Part shown: positions 1-5,986 of the stretch, in pieces
Layout of the letters: each line of letters opens with the position of its first letter
Numbering within the stretch: position 1 is the first letter of the stretch
NCBI GenBank assembly: GCA_031383555.1
Contig: JANMZR010000218.1
Location: forward strand, 1-10,936
Reading direction: 5' to 3'
DNA: 10,936 nt
Origin: JANMZR01 sp031383555
Lineage (GTDB): Bacteria > Bacteroidota > Bacteroidia > Cytophagales > Spirosomataceae
Notes under the pieces: model-generated
The model's database searches: none
Told to the model about the DNA's origin: nothing
The model's input: only the letters and a program-made list of their open reading frames with translations
Made by a program: the position numbers and the translations under genes

Positions 1-1273
1 AATAAGTCAGGCTTCTCCACATCCATTCCAGCGGGCCAAAACGGAAATATTTTAACCAAATTGGGCTAAATATCAGTTGGAAAACCCAAATGCTGATTAC
101 GATATAATACAGTTCATATCGTTGCAGCTTGCCATACATGGCAAAGCCATAGCCTAAGAAAATGATGTTGCAAATAATCGAATGGGTGATATAGTTGGTA
201 AAAGCCATTTGCCCTACGGCTGCCAAGGCTTTTTGTAAAAAAGGCAAAAAACCTGATTTGACAAAGAGCATAATGAGGGCAATATGACCACAAGTGGTGG
301 GTATTCTGCCAAATTGATACGTCAAAAAAGATTGCGATATAGATAAAATGGAGAAATTGTTAGAAGTTATGAGCGAACCTTCATAATAATTGATGGAGAT
401 TCCGATGCCGTAGCCAATTAAAGCCATGATTATATAAAATCGGTTGGTTTTGGCAGCCTTTAAAATGCCATTTTTAAAAAATGCCATTCCAAACAACATC
501 ATCGCCAACGTATCCCAGAAGTTGTAACGATAAAGAAAAACGGTCTCTGCCATCATATTTTCAGGGGCTTTGTGCATCACAATACTCCAGTATCCTTTGC
601 TTCGGGCTGTCATTTCCTCCTTCAACTGTGCAGGAGTTGCTTTTTGTTCTTTGATTTTGTCTTCCCATTTAGAGATAGCCTTTTTCTCAGCTATACTCAA
701 AGAATCGCCCTTACTTTTTTTCAAATTGGCTGCAATGGATGTTTCCGACAAATCCTTTGTGCTATAATAATCCTTCACAGTAAGAGCTACATCAACCGAC
801 AAAATTAAAGCCACTCCAATAATTAATTTTTTAGGAATTAAGTGTCTAAAACTAAAAGCAAACATGCCCACTATGCCATAACAATACAGTATTTCGCCAT
901 CCCAAAGCAATAGGTAGCAATGGATTACACCAAACAGCACCATCCACATCAATCGACGGAAAAAAAGATCGGTTACTGCAATGCCTTGGTTGCTTTCGAC
1001 TGAACGACTCGTAAAAAGCAGAATACCGGCTCCAAAAAGCATCGAAAACATCCCTCTCATGGTGCCTTCAAAAAACAGGGTGTTCATCCACCAAACATTG
1101 AGGTTCCAACCAGTGGCCCCGCCATTATTTGTGGCATCAAAATAGGCTTTGTACAATCCAAAGCCAGTAATATTCATTAATAAAATTCCAAAAAGAGCAA
1201 TGCCTCTGATGATATCCATCGAGTTGATTCTCTGGGTTTGATTGGTTGGGTTAAGGGTTTCTTGGGTTAACAT
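1..1273 (-). CDS. DUF418-family multi-pass membrane protein, 3' end cut by window edge
   Basis: This frame is open from an ATG at 1271-1273 to the left edge, giving 424 complete codons without a stop. The N-terminus has the DUF418 hallmarks RGIALFGILLMN (about residues 24-35) and FFEGTMRGMFSMLFGAG (about 90-106). The last visible residues, FRFGPLEWMWRSLTY, are the typical DUF418 C-terminal signature, so only a few residues should be missing. Between them are several hydrophobic membrane segments and a charged, Lys/Glu-rich loop near residues 190-225. Members are inner-membrane proteins of the YeiB type. Their biochemical role is not established; a transport role has been suggested for the family, and I do not assign a substrate. 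The start fits the conserved N-terminus and follows an AT-rich leader without a Shine-Dalgarno site. The left duplicated spacer lies about 90 bp upstream and may carry its promoter. Family assignment is secure; function is unknown. Confidence 0.9.
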   Translation of the reverse strand, partial: MLTQETLNPTNQTQRINSMDIIRGIALFGILLMNITGFGLYKAYFDATNNGGATGWNLNVWWMNTLFFEGTMRGMFSMLFGAGILLFTSRSVESNQGIAVTDLFFRRLMWMVLFGVIHCYLLLWDGEILYCYGIVGMFAFSFRHLIPKKLIIGVALILSVDVALTVKDYYSTKDLSETSIAANLKKSKGDSLSIAEKKAISKWEDKIKEQKATPAQLKEEMTARSKGYWSIVMHKAPENMMAETVFLYRYNFWDTLAMMLFGMAFFKNGILKAAKTNRFYIIMALIGYGIGISINYYEGSLITSNNFSILSISQSFLTYQFGRIPTTCGHIALIMLFVKSGFLPFLQKALAAVGQMAFTNYITHSIICNIIFLGYGFAMYGKLQRYELYYIVISIWVFQLIFSPIWLKYFRFGPLEWMWRSLTY

Positions 1274-1361
1274 AATTGAATTGGGATTAGAGATTAATTT
1301 AATTTTTCGTATCCATTTTTAGGGCGCTTCAATTTTTTAATGATAAGGATTTGAAATAATT
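1274..1361. other. Leader of the DUF418 gene, no clear promoter
   Basis: This AT-rich stretch lies between the start of the DUF418 gene and the left duplicated block. I see no convincing Bacteroidota-type TAnnTTTG box and no stable hairpin. The rest of the gene-free stretch 1274-1728 holds the left direct repeat, a relic T9SS tail and the lipoprotein terminator, which are listed separately. Confidence 0.5.
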
Positions 1362-1507
1362 TTCGCCTTCGTTTGTGTCTTAACAAAGGAATATATCATA
1401 CTCATTTACAAGTAATTAAAATGTTTGTGAGGACACAACATTGGCGGAGTTGTTTATATATTGAAATTAATCATTTAAATCTAGTATTCATAAATTAATA
1501 GTAAAAT

Positions 1508-1521
1508 CTTATTGAATGGCA
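1508..1521 (-). promoter_or_regulatory. Recurrent CTTATTGAAyGGyA motif, copy in left repeat
   Basis: The plus strand reads CTTATTGAATGGCA, a two-base variant of the motif found upstream of the lipoprotein (2593) and dioxygenase (9553) genes. On the minus strand it lies about 235 bp upstream of the DUF418 start. It may be an inherited promoter element of the duplicated spacer. Activity is not shown. Confidence 0.35.
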
Positions 1522-1548
1522 TATTTACAAATAATTTTAAATCTTGTT

Positions 1549-1586
1549 AAAAAAAAGGCCTATCAATTGCTTGAAAGGCTTTTTTT
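1549..1586 (-). terminator. Degenerate terminator hairpin in left repeat
   Basis: This is the counterpart of the intact hairpin at 2896-2933, with the same TTGC loop and the same right arm (TTGAAAGGCTTTTTTT). The left arm has two substitutions (A1562 and G1557), which on the minus-strand RNA produce a U-U and a C-A mismatch. The stem is weakened, consistent with lost selection after the gene it served was cut away. Confidence 0.6.
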
Positions 1587-1605
1587 AAATAGTTTTTACC
1601 TTTTC

Positions 1606-1654
1606 TTAATTTTTCATGAATCTGGCAGATTTACCTTTTCCATCACCCACATAA
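1606..1654 (-). pseudogene. Relic 3' end of a T9SS C-terminal sorting domain
   Basis: Read on the minus strand, this encodes YVGDGKGKSARFMKN followed by a TAA stop at 1606-1608. It matches the end of the Asp-box protein at 2954-5539 (same residues except T to A), and the DNA match continues through the stop into the terminator. Upstream of the Tyr codon the similarity ends and no sorting-domain sequence (no YPNP motif) follows. Instead the lipoprotein terminator begins 16 bp away. It is a non-functional fragment left by a segmental duplication. Confidence 0.85.
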
Positions 1655-1669
1655 GAAAACAGAAAGGCC

Positions 1670-1713
1670 TTTACAAAAATGGTCCAGACTTTTGCCTGAA
1701 CCATTTTTGTAAA
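1670..1713 (-). terminator. Long hairpin terminator of the lipoprotein gene
   Basis: The arms 1670-1689 and 1694-1713 form a 20-bp stem around a 4-base loop at 1690-1693, 15 bp past the lipoprotein stop. Two positions that mismatch in the plus-strand reading (C-A and A-C) become G-U wobble pairs in minus-strand RNA. The structure is therefore fully paired only when transcribed leftwards, as expected for this gene. The U-rich run (UUUUUG) sits inside the stem base. Confidence 0.8.
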
Positions 1714-1728
1714 TCAATTCAAATAATT

Positions 1729-2517
1729 TTAAGATTCTGTTCGATATACAAAACCCTCAAGTATAATGTTGGTTATGCCCGGGCTTTTTGTTATACTCAT
1801 AATTGTTGGATAGTAACCACTTTTTTGATATTTAGCTGGTTGGGGTATACTTCTTGTATATCCTGTAGTGGCATTTAAAAAGGCCACAGTAATCATTGGC
1901 TCCATAAATATTACTTTTTTATTGTTAGAACCATAAATAAATGTTTGAGTAAATGAGCCTCCATTAAATTCTGGGCTGCTAAGATCAATAAAATGTTTTC
2001 CCATTTGGGGTACAGGATCCACGCCTAAATGGCCTGCAGGAATATAGTCGGGATCTGGACTAATATCCATCAAAGCTAAATCAACAAAAGTTTGTCTTTC
2101 AGCACTGCTGATCTCATAAAAATGGAAATCGAAATGAGGAACATTATAAACCCCTAAAGGCGGGTGGCCATGAGGATTCCAGTTCATCCAAATATGCTTA
2201 AATGGAGTTGCTTCAGCTTTAGGATTCAGATTAATTACCACACTTTCTTCATTTTCATCCAAGCTATTCATCGCATCATCGTCAATAGATAAAGCAATGC
2301 GCATCGGTTTGCTGTTATCATCCTCTTGATACCAGCTACGAACTTTACCATTTTTAAATTGCTCAACGTTACCTTTGTAAACAATTTCTGCACCAGTTTT
2401 AGCACTTGATTTTGGCGAAATTTTAGGCTCAAAAACAGAACTTTCTTTATCACAACTTTGTAAAATCGTGAAAATTAGACAAAACAATAATAGGATTGGG
2501 AATTTGAATTTTTTCAT
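1729..2517 (-). CDS. Secreted lipoprotein, DUF5602 / TTHB210-like
   Basis: This 262-residue protein starts with a lipoprotein signal peptide: Lys-rich start, hydrophobic stretch, and lipobox LQSC with Cys22 as the lipidated residue. A low-complexity linker rich in Ser, Lys and Glu follows. The conserved core (about 105-215) contains HGHPPLGVYNVPHFDFHFY (116-134), PAGH (160-163), GKHF (173-176) and MEPMITVAFL. From memory this pattern matches the DUF5602/TTHB210-like family of uncharacterised exported proteins; no catalytic role is known to me. The clustered histidines (116, 118, 128, 132, 163, 175) could bind metal, which is inference. The start is the first ATG before the signal peptide, with an AT-rich leader. 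The gene has its own terminator and an upstream motif shared with the dioxygenase gene, and it sits between two ~293-bp direct repeats. It is probably anchored in the outer membrane or periplasm. Confidence 0.85.
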   Translation of the reverse strand: MKKFKFPILLLFCLIFTILQSCDKESSVFEPKISPKSSAKTGAEIVYKGNVEQFKNGKVRSWYQEDDNSKPMRIALSIDDDAMNSLDENEESVVINLNPKAEATPFKHIWMNWNPHGHPPLGVYNVPHFDFHFYEISSAERQTFVDLALMDISPDPDYIPAGHLGVDPVPQMGKHFIDLSSPEFNGGSFTQTFIYGSNNKKVIFMEPMITVAFLNATTGYTRSIPQPAKYQKSGYYPTIMSITKSPGITNIILEGFVYRTES

Positions 2518-2707
2518 AATGTAATTATTTAGATTTTAAATATGAACTTACGAAGTAAATATATTTATAATATCTCATTAATACAATGAAAACTTATTGA
2601 ACGGTAGTATATTTTTTTAATTTTATCAACAAATTAGTAGATAGTTAATAGTACACTACCTTTCTTAAATATTTTTAACATAGAAAAAAAATCATTTAAC
2701 TAAATCC
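2518..2707. other. Promoter region of the lipoprotein gene
   Basis: This very AT-rich spacer runs from the lipoprotein start to the right duplicated block. It holds the CTTATTGAACGGTA motif (2593-2606) and a flanking segment, CATTAATACAATGAAAAC (2576-2593), that closely resembles 9517-9534 upstream of the dioxygenase gene. Near the start, AGATTTTAAAT also recurs in front of the dioxygenase gene. No coding sequence or strong hairpin was seen. Confidence 0.55.
2593..2606 (-). promoter_or_regulatory. Putative regulatory motif upstream of the lipoprotein gene
   Basis: CTTATTGAACGGTA (plus reading; TACCGTTCAATAAG towards the gene) lies 75 bp upstream of the lipoprotein ATG. The identical 14-mer lies 92 bp upstream of the dioxygenase ATG (9553-9566), with further similarity on the gene side. 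It could be an operator or a promoter element; the sequence alone does not say which. Confidence 0.5.
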
Positions 2708-2718
2708 TTCGCCTTTGT

Positions 2719-2784
2719 TTGTGTCCTCACAGACGAATATAACACACTAATTTACAAGTAATTAAAATGTTTGTGAGGACACAA
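2719..2784. repeat. Inverted repeat TTGTGTCCTCACA / TGTGAGGACACAA
   Basis: The perfect 13-base arms 2719-2731 and 2772-2784 enclose a 40-base AT-rich loop. The right arm is preserved in the left direct repeat, but the left arm is broken there. A related core, GTTTGTGAGGGCAC, appears in the hairpin at 8471-8506, so this looks like a member of a dispersed palindromic repeat family. Confidence 0.6.
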
Positions 2785-2853
2785 CATTGGCGGAGTTGCT
2801 TAAATTTTGAAATTAATTATTTAAATCTAGTATTCATAAATTAATAGTAAAAT

Positions 2854-2867
2854 CTTATTGAATGGTA
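2854..2867 (-). promoter_or_regulatory. Recurrent CTTATTGAAyGGyA motif, copy in right repeat
   Basis: The plus strand reads CTTATTGAATGGTA. The 28-base segment 2840-2867 matches 9539-9566, upstream of the dioxygenase gene, at 25 of 28 positions. Here no gene start lies close downstream on the minus strand; the lipoprotein ATG is about 335 bp away. This copy may therefore be inactive or may mark a former gene start. Confidence 0.35.
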
Positions 2868-2895
2868 TATTTGGAAATAATTTTAAATCTTAGAT

Positions 2896-2933
2896 AAAAA
2901 AAAAGCCTTTCAATTGCTTGAAAGGCTTTTTTT
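2896..2933 (-). terminator. Terminator of the Asp-box T9SS gene
   Basis: The arms 2898-2913 and 2918-2933 form a perfect 16-bp stem (right arm TTGAAAGGCTTTTTTT) with the loop TTGC. It starts 20 bp past the stop codon, and the minus-strand RNA ends in a run of U residues. The near-symmetric A/T runs make it potentially bidirectional, but only minus-strand genes flank it. Confidence 0.9.
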
Positions 2934-2953
2934 AAAATAGTTTTAACCTTTTC

Positions 2954-5539
2954 TTAATTTTTCATAAATCTAGTAGATTTACCTTTTCCATCACCCACAT
3001 AATAAGTACCTGAAGGCAGGTTTGAAATGGGCAAACTTATCAGATTTATACCTTTCACTGCATTTACAGGAAAAGCTTTTTGAGTCATTCTGCCAGACAA
3101 ATCCAAAATCATTAAATTGGAAGTTTCATCTTTTGATGAATAAAACTCAACATTTATTGTATTTGAAGCAGGGTTTGGATATACTGAAAAAGTGCTGGCC
3201 TCCAATTGTTGTGTGTTTTCTTGCAGTCCTTTCCTAGCTGCAGCCAAAGGTGTTACTCCATAAAAATCCGACTCCCAAACGCCACGGCCATAGGATGCGA
3301 TTCGCACTTTACCTAAGCTATATTGCAAATCAATATCAGCCACTTCTACATTTGGCAACCCAGTATTAAATAGCATCCAATCGCCCATTGAGTTATCTTT
3401 ATAATAAACCCCAACGTCCATTCCCATATACACACCGCCATTTGATCCATTGGCAAATACGATACAATTGGCTGGAATATTGGGCAATGTCCCCGTAATA
3501 TTTGTCCACGTTGCACCTCCATTAGTTGATGAAAACACTTTATTGCCAGCAACATAGCCACTTAGTGTTACCCAAATTTTATTTGAATCGGTATTATCAA
3601 TAGCAATGGAGGCAATTCGGCAGCCTGTCGAATTTGTAGGATTGGTCATTGTTTGCCATGTGGTACCACCATCAACTGTTCTAAAAAACCTGTTTCCGGT
3701 GTCTAATAGAGCGTCGACACTATAATAAACCACATTAACATTATTGGGTGCTACCGCAATTGCTCGTACCGGCAAAGTATTTGAAGGGGTAACCTTTGTC
3801 CAGCCAGTACCATTATTAGTCGATTTCCATATATTGCTATAACCTGCATATATTGTTGAAGGCGTACTCGGTGCCAATGCAAATGGGGTAATCCAACCTG
3901 AGTTTTCGGCAGTAGTTGGCGTAATTGTACCCCATGTGCTGCCACCATTTGTCGATCGGCGCAAGTCGCCATAATACAATTCTCCATACATATAATTGGC
4001 ATCCAACGGGTTTATAGCACAATCCATACCATCGCCACCTATTCTATCCGTCCAAGTGCCATTGATAGCTCGCACTTTGGTGCCGTTGTCTTGTAAGCCA
4101 GCAATAACTACTGCTGAGGTCTGGGCTATACCCAATCGATACATTTGGCTGATTACCATTGGGTTGGTGAGGTGAGTCCAAGCAGTACCTCCATTTGTAG
4201 TTTTATAAACTCCGCCATCATTTACCTGCCAAAGGGTTGTGCTATTTTGGAATTCTAAACCATGTTTATCTGCATGTACCACCACGGTTTTACCAGAGGT
4301 TGTCCACATAGTATTTATTTTCCAAGCACCACCTCCATTGGTTGACTTCCAAGTATTTACGCCACCAACATAAATATTGTTTATGTTTGTAGGGTCTATA
4401 GCAAGCGCCAAATCGTACCAACCTTGACCACCTGCATCGTTGCCTCTAGCTTCCCAGCCTAGTAGGTTTGGGGTTGTCGACTTTAAAGTAAAAGCAACAC
4501 CACTGTTTATGCTTGAGTGAAAGCTATTGAAACCGTCGTTATCGTCACGCTCATAAAGCAAGCCAACATAAGCTGAATTAGCTGCCGAAACGGCCACTGC
4601 CGCCCTATAGGCATTAGTTTGAGAATGTGCAATTGACCAATTTGCGCCACCGTCATCTGTACGATACAGATAGGCAGTTGAACCAGATGAAATATAACCT
4701 GTAGCATAATAAGTTAGGCCATCACCTGGTTTATTTTCAATATCAAAAAACCTAACTGTGTTTTGACTTGTTGTCCAAGTTGCCCCAGCATCAATAGTTT
4801 TATATATACCAACAGATGTTGCTGCATACAAGATATTTGCGTTTGTTGGATGTCTAACAATTTTACTTATGTAACGTAAATCAGACCTCGCCCAGTTCAA
4901 GCCAGTAGGGGCCCAACTTATTCCACCATCAATCGATTTCAATATTCCTATTGAAGGTGAATCACGGCCATCGCTATCACCCGTAGCCAAATAAACAATG
5001 TTTGCATTGGTGGGTTCTACTAAAATAGATGATACGCCCAAGCTAGCTTGTTGGTCAGTAATGGGTGACCAATCTGCACCACCATTAGTTGTTTTCCATA
5101 CGCCACCTCCTGCAGAGCCAACATATACAGTATTTACATCAGTGGGGTGAAAGGCTATACAGTTGATTCTACCCAAGCCAGCATACCCGCCAGAAGTATT
5201 ATTTGGTCCTAAATTAGCCCAATTTCCTGTTGCACTTAATGCATTTGCTGCTAAAAAGTTGTTGAATTCTTCAGCATTCATACCTGCAGGAGCAGCTGAG
5301 CCATCGGGCAACTGATGGTTTTCTCTATGATAAAGCCAACGGTTAAATACATTGAATCCTTTGCCTTTTTCGGGGTCTTTACCCTTCCAATACTCTTTAA
5401 ATTCTTTTTTTGCTTGTTCAAAACTCTCCTTATCGCCACTGTCCATCATTTTGGCCCAATGTTGGGCTTGAATACTTGAGGTAAAAAGACAAAAGAAAAA
5501 GATATTTGAAACTAATTGATTGAAGATTAATTTTTTCAT
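2954..5539 (-). CDS. Secreted Asp-box (BNR) beta-propeller protein with T9SS type A sorting domain
   Basis: This 861-residue protein opens with a signal peptide (about 1-25, cleavage after SIQA). A charged helical segment follows (about 30-100), then a long repeat region with about ten Asp-box motifs of the S/T-x-D/N-G-G-x-x-W type, near residues 151, 203, 250, 295, 399, 447, 529, 574, 621 and 671. Such repeats build multi-bladed propellers of the VPS10/sortilin and GH74/sialidase-like folds. A VPS10-like ending, GRGVWESDFYG, lies at 751-761. Residues 783-861 form a T9SS sorting domain with YPNPASNTI, a middle LSGR and the basic tail ending MKN. The protein is expected to cross the outer membrane by T9SS and be released or attached at the surface. 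I see no catalytic acid or base that would prove glycosidase activity; adhesion or binding is equally possible. The start is the ATG before the signal peptide. Its 3' end is duplicated at 1606-1654. Confidence 0.95.
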   Translation of the reverse strand: MKKLIFNQLVSNIFFFCLFTSSIQAQHWAKMMDSGDKESFEQAKKEFKEYWKGKDPEKGKGFNVFNRWLYHRENHQLPDGSAAPAGMNAEEFNNFLAANALSATGNWANLGPNNTSGGYAGLGRINCIAFHPTDVNTVYVGSAGGGVWKTTNGGADWSPITDQQASLGVSSILVEPTNANIVYLATGDSDGRDSPSIGILKSIDGGISWAPTGLNWARSDLRYISKIVRHPTNANILYAATSVGIYKTIDAGATWTTSQNTVRFFDIENKPGDGLTYYATGYISSGSTAYLYRTDDGGANWSIAHSQTNAYRAAVAVSAANSAYVGLLYERDDNDGFNSFHSSINSGVAFTLKSTTPNLLGWEARGNDAGGQGWYDLALAIDPTNINNIYVGGVNTWKSTNGGGAWKINTMWTTSGKTVVVHADKHGLEFQNSTTLWQVNDGGVYKTTNGGTAWTHLTNPMVISQMYRLGIAQTSAVVIAGLQDNGTKVRAINGTWTDRIGGDGMDCAINPLDANYMYGELYYGDLRRSTNGGSTWGTITPTTAENSGWITPFALAPSTPSTIYAGYSNIWKSTNNGTGWTKVTPSNTLPVRAIAVAPNNVNVVYYSVDALLDTGNRFFRTVDGGTTWQTMTNPTNSTGCRIASIAIDNTDSNKIWVTLSGYVAGNKVFSSTNGGATWTNITGTLPNIPANCIVFANGSNGGVYMGMDVGVYYKDNSMGDWMLFNTGLPNVEVADIDLQYSLGKVRIASYGRGVWESDFYGVTPLAAARKGLQENTQQLEASTFSVYPNPASNTINVEFYSSKDETSNLMILDLSGRMTQKAFPVNAVKGINLISLPISNLPSGTYYVGDGKGKSTRFMKN

Positions 5540-5679
5540 TGTGTATGGGTTTATATTGATTTTACAATAAAATTACATTATTTCTTTGTATAATTAAAAA
5601 AACATTTCAAAAATAGAAAAATGTATAAATTAGTTTAACGCCTTATTTAATTTTAAAAATATTCAAAAATTCGAATAAA
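5540..5679. other. Leader of the Asp-box gene, very AT-rich
   Basis: This is the upstream region of the T9SS protein gene. It is rich in A and T and contains one TATTTTTG-like box on the minus strand (5608-5615), but no matching TTG element at the usual distance. I therefore do not call a promoter. The recurrent CTTATTGAACGGTA motif is absent here. Confidence 0.4.
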
Positions 5680-5716
5680 AAAAGGACGGCCATAGCAAAA
5701 GCCAGACCGTCCTTTT
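5680..5716 (-). terminator. Intrinsic terminator downstream of relic T9SS tail / receptor gene
   Basis: The arms AAAAGGACGG (5680-5689) and CCGTCCTTTT (5707-5716) pair around a 17-base loop. The minus-strand transcript continues into seven U residues. It lies 17 bp beyond the stop codon of the relic sorting-domain tail, so it probably served that lost gene. It now lies about 270 bp beyond the receptor stop and is the first good terminator that gene meets. Confidence 0.85.
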
Positions 5717-5732
5717 ATCGGGTTCAATTTAT

Positions 5733-5762
5733 TTAATTTTTAATCAACTTCACTATTTTTTC
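5733..5762 (-). pseudogene. Relic T9SS sorting-domain tail (EKIVKLIKN-stop)
   Basis: On the minus strand this reads EKIVKLIKN followed by TAA at 5733-5735, directly before a terminator. This is the classic final segment of T9SS sorting domains, and it matches the end of the small ORF at 10224-10532 (VIVKLIKN) with a 16-base stretch of identical DNA. Further upstream the frame runs into the REP-like element at 5754-5812 and meets a TGA at 5817-5819, and no YPNP motif is present. I read it as the 3' stub of a deleted secreted-protein gene. It is short, so chance resemblance is possible but unlikely given the position next to a terminator. Confidence 0.6.
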
Positions 5763-5812
5763 CGAGCTGAGTCTCTCGTAAAGGACTCGGCAACTTTCGG
5801 AGCGCAATGCAC
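5754..5812. repeat. REP-like element, copy A
   Basis: This 59-bp unit contains CCGAGCTGAGTC, CTCTCGTAAAGGACTCGG and TTTCGGAGCGCAAT. It matches copy B at 5886-5945 in about 56 of 60 positions. Internal complementarity (GAGTC...GACTC, CCGAG...CTCGG) gives a compact folded structure. It is richer in G and C than its surroundings. Its left end overlaps the relic T9SS tail, so insertion or recombination at this element may have truncated that gene. Confidence 0.75.
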
Positions 5813-5885
5813 TAAATCAATAAAACTTGTTTTTAAAAATTGCACTTCAGTTTTATTAGTTAGTTAGCACCAACCATTAGACTTG

Positions 5886-5945
5886 TATTTTTTCCCGAGC
5901 TGAGTCTCTCGTAGAGGACTCGGCGACTTTCGGAGCGCAATTCAC
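5886..5945. repeat. REP-like element, copy B
   Basis: This is a direct repeat of copy A, 132 bp away and in the same orientation, with one inserted C and three substitutions. It keeps the GAGTC/GACTC palindrome and the TTTCGGAGCGCAAT end. The spacer between the copies (5813-5885) is AT-rich, without visible genes. Just beyond it, 5963-5977 has a small AGCAGG/CCTGCT hairpin with a three-base loop, 9 bp after the receptor stop codon and without a U tract. Confidence 0.75.
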
Positions 5946-5986
5946 CATCAAGCAAAGTACCCAGCAGGTTCCCTGCTTCGGAATAA

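Larger units (their letters stand above)
1362..1654. repeat. Left copy of ~293-bp direct repeat (decayed)
   Basis: This block matches 2708-3002 at about 90% identity by eye. It holds, in plus order, an imperfect inverted repeat, a run of about 45 identical bases (starting ACAAGTAATTAAAATG), an AT-rich part containing the CTTATTGAATGGCA motif, a hairpin, and the last 15 codons plus stop of a T9SS sorting domain. Similarity stops abruptly at 1654, after the TAT codon of the tail. This copy is the degraded one: its terminator stem has two mismatches, its inverted repeat is broken, and its coding tail has no upstream gene. The two copies bracket the lipoprotein gene. Confidence 0.9.
2708..3002. 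repeat. Right copy of ~293-bp direct repeat (contains live T9SS 3' end)
   Basis: This is the better preserved copy of the block at 1362-1654, offset by 1346-1348 bp. It contains an intact inverted repeat (2719-2731/2772-2784), the recurrent motif at 2854-2867, an intact terminator and the last 15 codons plus stop of the Asp-box gene. The two longest identical runs shared with the left copy lie in non-coding DNA, not in the coding tail. Confidence 0.9.

Noticed and set aside
570..808. Two overlapping plus-strand ORFs inside the DUF418 gene
   Set aside because: They are antisense to a strongly conserved membrane protein frame and show no recognisable motif.
1516..1878. 120-residue plus-strand ORF crossing the left repeat and lipoprotein terminator
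   Set aside because: It overlaps, in antisense, a repeat, a relic tail, a terminator and the end of the lipoprotein gene. Its translation is biased and low-complexity, with no family-like motif.
1362..3002. The direct repeats as insertion-sequence ends or a composite transposon
   Set aside because: The repeats contain a T9SS gene tail and a terminator, not transposase or terminal inverted repeats, and no target-site duplication was seen.
3346..4707. Several minus-strand ORFs in other frames of the Asp-box gene
   Set aside because: They lie inside an 861-residue frame with ten repeat motifs; repeated codon patterns create spurious open frames.
5608..5615. TATTTTTG as a Bacteroidota -7 promoter box for the Asp-box gene
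   Set aside because: No TTG element lies at the expected upstream distance, and such boxes are frequent by chance in AT-rich DNA. The same applies to TATATTTG at 10142-10149.
5754..5945. The paired 60-bp repeats as a CRISPR array
   Set aside because: Only two units, with a 73-bp spacer and internal palindromes of REP type, and no cas genes nearby.
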